19,536 nt of DNA from an uncultured Clostridia bacterium (GTDB lineage Bacteria; Bacillota; Clostridia; Oscillospirales; CAG-272): assembly GCA_946641795.1 (NCBI GenBank), contig CAMPBZ010000007.1, forward strand, positions 1 through 19,536, given 5' to 3'. Positions 14,557 through 19,536 of the stretch are shown here, piece by piece. The position numbers and the translations under genes were made by a program. The notes below the pieces were generated by a model, which was not told the DNA's origin, made no database searches, and saw only the letters and a program-made list of their open reading frames with translations. How positions within the stretch are numbered: the stretch's first letter is position 1; each line of letters begins with the position of its first letter.

Positions 14557-14573
14557 TTGGCGACCTTCGCCAA
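14557..14573 (+). other. Compact hairpin after rpmH
   Basis: TTGGCGA (14557-14563) and TCGCCAA (14567-14573) form a perfect seven-pair stem around a CCT loop, with a possible GG/CC extension outside it (14555-14556 with 14576-14577). It starts 23 bases after the rpmH stop and has no T-run. It could protect or mark the 3' end of the rpmH message. Confidence 0.5.
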
Positions 14574-14593
14574 GACCGCGCATCTGCCATCAC

Positions 14594-14663
14594 ATAAAAA
14601 CACCGACTGCCGAACGAACATCGTATCTCGCGCCGTCGGTGTTTTTATATCGTAAAAACGCCG
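14594..14663 (+). promoter_or_regulatory. Three-arm alternating hairpin / terminator-like element between rpmH and rnpA
   Basis: Arm A (14594-14607) and arm B (14635-14648) are a perfect 14-base inverted repeat with a 27-base loop. The GC part of the stem is followed by TTTTTAT, as in an intrinsic terminator. Arm B can instead pair with arm C (14653-14663) through eleven positions with one G-U and a five-base TATCG loop. A-B and B-C are mutually exclusive. The element lies 28 bases before the rnpA ribosome binding site. It probably lowers or processes transcription from L34 into rnpA, which is inference. Confidence 0.6.
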
Positions 14664-14701
14664 AAAAATAACGGAAGCACAACGCAAGCAAAGGGACGAA
14701 A

Positions 14702-15082
14702 ATGAAGTACAAAACCATCAAGGAACACCACTTATACGACAAGGCCTTCCATAAAGGCACGCGCTTTTCGGGCAGATTTGTCAACGTGTTTGTCCTCAAA
14801 GACTATGCCGCCAAGCGCCTGCAAAAGGCCAACCCCGAAAAAACCGCCTACAACCGGTTCGGCGTATCGGTTGGAAAAAAGGTTGGGGGCGCCGTACAGC
14901 GCAACCGGGCAAAGCGCATTTTGCGCGCCGGCTATTTTGCCGTAGAAAAAGAGCTGAAAACCGGCTTTTTGATCGTTCTTGCTCCCCGGAGCGAGATCCT
15001 TGCGGCAGAATCTACCGATATTGAACGGGATTTGCGCCGCGGCTTTGCCAAAACGGGAATGTTCCGCACCGAGACGCTATGA
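14702..15082 (+). CDS. rnpA: Ribonuclease P protein component
   Basis: The 126-residue protein subunit of RNase P, which binds the catalytic RNA and the 5' leader of precursor tRNAs during 5' maturation. Visible are YDKAFHKGTRFSGRFVNVFV near the N-terminus, RFGVSVGKKVGGAVQRNRAKRILR (the conserved RNR region, about residues 57-80), and a C-terminal helix around DIERDLRRGFAKTG. The length is normal. AAGGGA at 14691-14696 precedes the ATG by five bases. The stop overlaps the yidD start in ATGA, so the two are translationally coupled. A structured element separates it from rpmH. Confidence 0.97.
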   Translation: MKYKTIKEHHLYDKAFHKGTRFSGRFVNVFVLKDYAAKRLQKANPEKTAYNRFGVSVGKKVGGAVQRNRAKRILRAGYFAVEKELKTGFLIVLAPRSEILAAESTDIERDLRRGFAKTGMFRTETL

Positions 15083-15381
15083 AATACCTTTGCATTGCAC
15101 TCATTCGCCTATACCAAAAGGTGCTCTCGCCGCTCAAACGGAAGCCCACCTGCCGCTTTTACCCCACCTGTTCGGCCTACGCCATCGAGGCGTTCCGCAA
15201 ACGGGGGTTTTTCGTCGGGTTGCTTCTAACGATCGGCCGCATCGCGCGTTGCCAGCCCTTCTGCCCCGGCGGGGTAGACCCCGTTCCCGAGCGCGGACTG
15301 CGCAACAAGTATCGCCCCGAACCCATTACCAAATACTACTATCCGGAAGAATACGACCTGGAAAATCCCAAAGCGGAATAA
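15079..15381 (+). CDS. yidD: Membrane protein insertion efficiency factor YidD
   Basis: A 100-residue YidD protein, a membrane-associated factor that assists YidC-dependent insertion. It has the hydrophobic/basic N-terminus MKYLCIALIRLYQKVLSPL, the core CRFYPTCSAYAIEAF with its two cysteines, and the ending RIARCQPFCPGGVDPVP. The tail after that motif (about 30 residues, rich in tyrosine and acidic residues, ending DLENPKAE) makes it a little longer than the usual 70-85 residues. It starts inside the rnpA stop (ATGA overlap) and yidC follows after 79 bases, the conserved order. Confidence 0.96.
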   Translation: MKYLCIALIRLYQKVLSPLKRKPTCRFYPTCSAYAIEAFRKRGFFVGLLLTIGRIARCQPFCPGGVDPVPERGLRNKYRPEPITKYYYPEEYDLENPKAE

Positions 15382-15460
15382 CAACTTCCGGAGCCGCGGC
15401 GCCGTGCGGAAACCCAAGAGCGACGGCGCAAAAGTCCCAAAAAACGAAGGGAGAAAACCT

Positions 15461-17155
15461 ATGAAAAAAACACCCGCACAAATCATGCAAAAAAGAGTTA
15501 CAAGGTTTCTTGTAATTTTCACATCCATTCTGCTCCTGCTTGCCGTTCTGGCAAGCTGCGGCGCCAAAAAGGCAACGTTGCCGATGGCGTCCACCATCAC
15601 GCAGGCGGATGGCGGAAATATGACGGCCGAACAGGTCAAAAACACCGCTACGATGCTTACCACCGTTTTTGACGATCAGAACTTTGACGTTCGCGATTAT
15701 CTGATCGCCGCTTCGCGCGGATACGATATGCTTGCCGAAGGTTTCAACGATGCAGAATACGAAAAGTACACCACCGGAAATAAGATTGAAACCGCCAAAA
15801 AATTCCTGGATGCCGCAAATGCAAAAGCGGCCGAAGGCGACAAGATCGACGCATCGGTTTACAACACGATGAACGAAGCCGACCTCAACAACCTGATCTC
15901 GGTTTTCCAAACCACCGTCACCATCGAAGCCAGCAACGGACTTTTCGATAAGATCCTTTCCGGCATCGGCATTGCTCTCAACTGGATGACCAATACGCTC
16001 GGCGGCAGTTTCTATATCATCGGTATCTGCGAGTTCGCCATCCTGATCGAGCTTTTGATGATCCCGTTTGCCATTCTCCAACAGAAGAATACTATCAAAC
16101 AGGCAAAACTGCGTCCCAAGGAAATGGCCATTCGCAAAAAGTATGCCGGCCGCACCGACCAAAAGACCCAACAGCAGGTGCAAAAGGAAATTCAGGAACT
16201 CTATCAAAGAGAGAATTTCAGCCCCTTCAGCGGTTGCCTGCCGCTCTTATTGCAAATGCCCGTCCTGATCATCCTGTACCGCATCGTCATTGATCCGCTG
16301 CACTATGTTCTGGGCCTGTCTTCCGGTATGTCGAGCGCCCTCGGCATCTACTACACCGCGGCAAGAGCCGCCGGCGGACTTGGCTTTACCAGCGCGCCTT
16401 CCAGCTCGATCGGTATCATTTCCAGCATTTCCAAAGGGGATCTTGCCGGTCTGGGCAGTTTCCAATATTTCACAAACAGTTCCGAAGTGTTTGGAAAGCT
16501 GAACGACGTTTGGGATAAATTGCCCAACTTCAACATCGGCAAATTCAATTTCGGTTTAACGCCGAGCTTCAGCAATTTTGCGCAAAACTGGATTTTGCTG
16601 CTCGTTCCTGTTTTGACCTTTGTGGCTTACTTCTTCAGTATGAAGCTCAACCGCAAATTCGGTTATCAACCCGGCACAAATCCCGGTCAGCCTGCTGATC
16701 GTCAAACCGCTTGTTCCAATACCATGATGGATATTTCCATGCCGGCACTTTCCACCTTCTTTACCTTTATGGTTCCGGCCATCATCGGCGTTTACTGGAT
16801 CTTCCGCAGTATTCTCGGCGTACTCAAACAGTTCATTATGAGCAAGGTTATGCCGCTTCCGCAATTCACCGAGGACGATTACAAAGCCGCGGAAAGAGAG
16901 CTTGCGGGTAAGAAACCGCAGGTGGTAAAATCCGAGAACGCAGGCCGCGTCCGCTCGCTCCACCACATTGACGACGAGGATTACGACGACACCCGCGCGG
17001 CGGCGCTCGCCCGCAAAGCGGCTATGGAAGCCGAGGAACGCAAAAAGCAGGAGGCCGCCAAAAAAACACCGGTAGAAGGCGCTCCGCTGAAAGAAGATGA
17101 TCGCCCCGAAAAGGAAAAGAAGGACGACGCCGAACCCACCGATAAAGACGAATGA
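15461..17155 (+). CDS. yidC: YidC/Oxa1/SpoIIIJ-type membrane protein insertase with enlarged N- and C-termini
   Basis: A 564-residue YidC-family insertase, which places membrane proteins with or without SecYEG. The N-terminus is a lipoprotein signal (LASC, lipidated C33 predicted). An extracytoplasmic region follows to about residue 175, much longer than in Bacillus SpoIIIJ (about 260 residues in total). The insertase core begins around FAILIELLMIPF and includes ENFSPFSGCLPLLLQMPVLI and the late segment FFTFMVPAIIGVYWIFRS. At the position of the conserved groove arginine of TM1 this protein has E197 (codon 16049-16051). A segment rich in serine and glycine lies between the later membrane helices, and the last ~100 residues are a highly charged cytoplasmic tail. 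ATG 15461 follows AAGGGAG at 15447-15453; a GTG at 15404 would add 19 basic residues ahead of the signal and is unlikely. Confidence 0.94.
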   Translation: MKKTPAQIMQKRVTRFLVIFTSILLLLAVLASCGAKKATLPMASTITQADGGNMTAEQVKNTATMLTTVFDDQNFDVRDYLIAASRGYDMLAEGFNDAEYEKYTTGNKIETAKKFLDAANAKAAEGDKIDASVYNTMNEADLNNLISVFQTTVTIEASNGLFDKILSGIGIALNWMTNTLGGSFYIIGICEFAILIELLMIPFAILQQKNTIKQAKLRPKEMAIRKKYAGRTDQKTQQQVQKEIQELYQRENFSPFSGCLPLLLQMPVLIILYRIVIDPLHYVLGLSSGMSSALGIYYTAARAAGGLGFTSAPSSSIGIISSISKGDLAGLGSFQYFTNSSEVFGKLNDVWDKLPNFNIGKFNFGLTPSFSNFAQNWILLLVPVLTFVAYFFSMKLNRKFGYQPGTNPGQPADRQTACSNTMMDISMPALSTFFTFMVPAIIGVYWIFRSILGVLKQFIMSKVMPLPQFTEDDYKAAERELAGKKPQVVKSENAGRVRSLHHIDDEDYDDTRAAALARKAAMEAEERKKQEAAKKTPVEGAPLKEDDRPEKEKKDDAEPTDKDE

Positions 17156-17173
17156 AATTTGAGGTAAAATAAA

Positions 17174-17851
17174 GTGAAAAAAGAATTGATTATTACGGCC
17201 AAAAGCGTAGAAGAAGCGCGTAAAAAGGCCGCCGCGGAGCTTGACGCCCGCGAGGAAGACCTGGTTGTAACCGTCCTGGAAGAGGGCAAGCGCGGCTTTT
17301 TGGGCATCGGCTCGGTCGATGCGAAAATCGCCGTCACCTACACCACCGCCGATGAGGAAAAATCGGTCAGCGGAGCAGATGCCGCAATGCAGTTTATCCG
17401 TCAGGTCGCTGAGAATATGGGACTTGACAGCCTGACCTATTCCACCGTGGAAGGCACCAACGACGATATCGTACTCAAAGTCAACGGCGCGGATGCCGGA
17501 CTGCTGATCGGCCACCACGGCGAAACGCTGGATGCTTTGCAATATCTTTGCAATCTTGCCGCCAACCGCCGCATCGACGGTGAAAAGCGCGCATATACCC
17601 GTATCACGCTGGATGTTGAGGATTACCGCGAAAAGCGCGAGGAAGCGCTCCGCGCGCTGGCGCGCCGCAAGGCCGAAAAGGTTTTGCGCGAAAAGCGCAG
17701 CGTGATGTTGGAGCCGATGAACCCCTACGAGCGCCGCATCATCCACTCTGCCGTGCAGGAGATCGAGGGCGTTACCACCAACTCCATCGGCGTAGATAAT
17801 AACCGCCGCGTCGTCATCTTCTTGGAGGATCAGCCGTCGGACGGTGAATAA
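17174..17851 (+). CDS. khpB: Jag/KhpB RNA-binding protein (SpoIIIJ-associated)
   Basis: A 225-residue cytoplasmic RNA-binding protein with three domains in order: Jag-N (about 1-55, with GKRGFLGIGSVDAKI), a KH domain (about 85-140, with IGHHGETLDALQYL), and an R3H domain at the C-terminus (RSVMLEPMNPYERRIIHSAVQ, the R-xxx-H motif present). KhpB works with KhpA on small RNAs and affects cell division and elongation in streptococci. The KH loop G113-H-H-G116 has histidines where lysine or arginine is more usual. The start is GTG at 17174 with GAGGT at 17161-17165, 18 bases after yidC. A strong terminator follows the stop. The order yidC-khpB is conserved in Firmicutes. Confidence 0.95.
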   Translation: MKKELIITAKSVEEARKKAAAELDAREEDLVVTVLEEGKRGFLGIGSVDAKIAVTYTTADEEKSVSGADAAMQFIRQVAENMGLDSLTYSTVEGTNDDIVLKVNGADAGLLIGHHGETLDALQYLCNLAANRRIDGEKRAYTRITLDVEDYREKREEALRALARRKAEKVLREKRSVMLEPMNPYERRIIHSAVQEIEGVTTNSIGVDNNRRVVIFLEDQPSDGE

Positions 17852-17864
17852 TCCATCAAACAAA

Positions 17865-17904
17865 GGTTGCTTGTCGGGCTTTCTCCCGGCAAGCGGCCTT
17901 TTCT
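17865..17904 (+). terminator. Intrinsic terminator between khpB and mnmE
   Basis: A fourteen-position stem (17865-17878 with 17885-17898, three G-U pairs in the RNA) closes a CTTTCT loop and is followed by TTTTCT. It starts 14 bases after the khpB stop. The mnmE ribosome binding site begins only about 16 bases later, leaving no room for a promoter in between, so mnmE must rely on read-through or on a promoter further upstream. Confidence 0.8.
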
Positions 17905-17929
17905 GTCATTGCGCAAAAAGGAGGAAACT

Positions 17930-19078
17930 ATGGTAAAAAGCGATACCATTGCCGCCGTCAGCACCCCGCGCGGCAAAGGCGGCGTTGCGCTCTTGCGGGT
18001 CAGCGGGAGCAATGCCGTTCAAATTGCCGGCCGCGTTTTTGAGCCGAAAAACGGGAAACCGCTTGCCGAAATGCCGGCAAGAACCGCCGTTTACGGAACA
18101 ATATATATAAAGGAAGCAAACGGAACGCGTACCCCGGTGGACGACGCGCTGGCAACCGTTTTCCGCGCGCCCGCGTCTTTTACCGGCGAGGATACCGTCG
18201 AAATTTGCTGTCACGGCGGCGTTCTGCTCACCGAAACGGTGCTGACCGCATTGCTTGCGGCCGGCGCTTCACCCGCGGGAGCAGGGGAGTTTACCAAACG
18301 GGCCTTTCTCAACGGCAAAATCGGGCTTTCCTCGGCCGAGGCACTCGCCAACCTTCTGGAAGCGCAAAACCGCCAACAGCTCCTGCTCGCGCATAGCGGA
18401 ATGGGGGGCAAAACCGAGGGAAAAAGCGCCGAGATTTATGAGGAATTAAAGCGTATATTGGCCTCCGTTTACGTTGTCATCGACTACCCCGACGAGGATC
18501 TTGCCGATATGAGCCGCGAGGAAATGATCGCCGGCTTTTCGGAATGTCTTGTAAAGCTGAAAGCGCTGGCCGAAACCTATCGCACCGGCCATGCCGTTGC
18601 CGAAGGGATCGCAACCGTGATCTGCGGCCGACCGAACGTCGGCAAAAGCTCGGTTTACAACGCGCTCGTCGGCCGCGATGCCGCCATCGTTACCGATATT
18701 GAGGGAACCACGCGCGATCTGCTTACGGAAACGGCCTCGCTCGGCACCGTCACCCTGCGGCTTACCGATACCGCCGGTTTGCGCGAAACTGCCAATGTGG
18801 TTGAAAAGATCGGCGTGGAACGCGCCAAAAAAGCAATGGAAGCGGCCGAGCTGATCCTTGCCGTGTTGGATGCGAATGCGGCAATCACCAACGAGGATCG
18901 CGCCATTCTGGAAGAGGCAAAAGACGTCGGGAAACCGGTCGTCATTCTGCTCAATAAAACCGATCTGGGCGTTTGCGCCGCAACGCTTGCCGAATGCAAA
19001 TCGAGCTGTCAAAACGTCGTTTTGCTCTCCGCAAAAACGGGAGAGGGATTTAAAGAACTTTCCGAGGCTCTTGAAGTC
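17930..19078 (+). CDS. mnmE: tRNA modification GTPase MnmE, C-terminus missing
   Basis: The first ~383 residues of MnmE, which with MnmG modifies U34 of tRNA anticodons in a GTP- and folate-dependent reaction. The N-terminal folate domain has DTIAAVSTPRGKGGVALLRVSG and FTGEDTVEICCHGG, followed by GEFTKRAFLNGKIGLSSAEA. The G domain has GRPNVGKSS at 233-241, GTTRD at 259-263 (preceded by E258), D280-T-A-G283, N342-K-T-D345 and SAKTGEG at 367-373. About 75 residues, including the C-terminal C-x-G-K motif, are missing. The frame stays open to the window end, but from about 19079 it reads antisense through another gene and has no MnmE character. ATG 17930 follows AAGGAGGAA at 17918-17926. The end coordinate is the limit of recognisable similarity, not a stop codon. 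Confidence 0.93.
19049..19078. other. Chimeric junction between mnmE and an inverted MBOAT gene
   Basis: Within this ~30-base stretch the plus strand still reads as MnmE (GFKELSEALEV) and the minus strand already reads as MBOAT (EDFKSLGKFFK). To the left only MnmE makes sense; to the right only the MBOAT protein does. Arginine is AGA in 1 of 18 codons in mnmE but in 5 of 7 in the MBOAT part, and GC falls from well above 50% to about 48%. A short shared word at this point is what a de Bruijn assembly error would use. Confidence 0.7.
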
Positions 19079-19536
19079 CTCAAAGTAGAAGATGCCCCAG
19101 CCGATAGCCACCAGCGCAACTGCGTAGAGGTGCTGAACGAATGCGTTGGTTCTCTCAAGCTTTTTGAGCAGGTACAGCTTTTCAAGCAGAAGCAGTGCGC
19201 CGAAATACGCGCCCCATATCATAAAGTTCCAGCTTGCGCCGTGCCAGAAGCCTGTGAGCGACCATACTATCATAATATTTACACACTGTCTGGTCTTGCC
19301 CTTGCGGTTTCCGCCAAGTGGGATGTAAACGTAATCTCTGAACCAGGTAGAGAGCGAGATGTGCCATCTTCTCCAGAATTCAGTGATAGATGTACAGATG
19401 TAGGGGTATTTGAAGTTCTCGTCAAAGTGGAAGCCGAAGATGCGTCCCATGCCGATAGCCATATCCGAATATCCCGAGAAATCGTAGTAGTACCACAGTC
19501 CGACAAGCACGGCGCCGTACCATGTTCCAAGCACGG
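19049..19536 (-). CDS. MBOAT-family O-acyltransferase (AlgI/DltB-like), fragment
   Basis: An internal fragment of a polytopic membrane-bound O-acyltransferase, the kind that acetylates or otherwise acylates extracellular polysaccharides. It shows YYYDFSGYSDMAIGMGRIFG, SITEFWRRWHISLSTWFRDY, YIPLGGNRKG, and LTGFWHGASWNFMIWG with the conserved histidine, then LYAVALVAIGWGIFYFEDF. This is the central AlgI core. The N-terminal membrane helices would lie beyond the window end, so the methionine at 19534 is probably internal. The C-terminus is lost at the junction with mnmE. The minus frame continues open to 18446, but there it is only antisense mnmE. Its base composition and arginine codons differ from every other gene in the window, so it probably comes from another genome or locus. 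Confidence 0.88.

Noticed and set aside
18446..19048. Continuation of the MBOAT reading frame to 18446 as a 362-residue protein.
   Set aside because: Left of the junction this frame is only antisense mnmE, with the GTPase motifs on the other strand. The fusion protein is an artefact of the junction.
19079..19536. MnmE frame staying open to the window end, suggesting a longer MnmE.
   Set aside because: After residue ~383 the translation shows no MnmE helical domain or C-terminal cysteine motif, while the minus strand is unmistakably MBOAT.

Overview
This window is a chromosomal segment of a Gram-positive bacterium of the Firmicutes. It is most likely a Clostridia member of the Oscillospiraceae/Ruminococcaceae type. 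The support is a dcw (division and cell wall) cluster with a PASTA-bearing SpoVD-type penicillin-binding protein, a meso-diaminopimelate-type MurE, a lipoprotein YidC followed by a Jag/KhpB protein, and strong AGGAGG-type ribosome binding sites. Coding DNA is moderately GC-rich, with arginine mostly CGC/CGG. The spacers around 9.4-9.65 kb and 14.25-14.4 kb are strikingly AT-rich. The placement is inferred from gene content, not from a database search.

Layout. (1) 1-10834, plus strand: 3' end of rsmH, a possible 22-codon leader ORF, spoVD/ftsI-like PBP, murE, murF, mraY, ftsW, murG, an unrecognised 59-codon membrane peptide, then ftsZ behind its own promoter. The block builds lipid II (MurE, MurF, MraY, MurG) and polymerises and cross-links it at the septum (FtsW plus the class B PBP) under FtsZ. 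The genes expected between them in many Firmicutes (ftsL, murD, murC, ftsQ/divIB, ftsA) are not present here. (2) 10843-12020: a shared bidirectional terminator, a minus-strand methyltransferase-like gene, and a divergent promoter pair. (3) 12054-14249, plus strand: nnrD (NAD(P)H-hydrate repair) and a predicted lipoprotein serpin in one short operon. (4) 14301-17904, plus strand: the rpmH-rnpA-yidD-yidC-khpB block (ribosomal protein L34, RNase P protein, membrane protein insertion, RNA-binding Jag), ending in a clear terminator. (5) 17930-~19078: mnmE, a tRNA-modification GTPase whose C-terminus is missing.

At about 19049-19078 the mnmE sequence switches abruptly into an oppositely oriented MBOAT acyltransferase gene with different GC content and arginine codon use. 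It runs to the window end. I read this as a probable assembly chimera, or less likely a real rearrangement.

I found no CRISPR array, insertion sequence, prophage, defence cassette or tRNA gene, and no convincing wholly new system. The most interesting items are: a YidC whose conserved groove arginine appears to be glutamate; structured intergenic RNAs between rpmH and rnpA and between ftsW and murG; two tiny ORFs inside the division cluster; and a lipoprotein serpin in a housekeeping neighbourhood.
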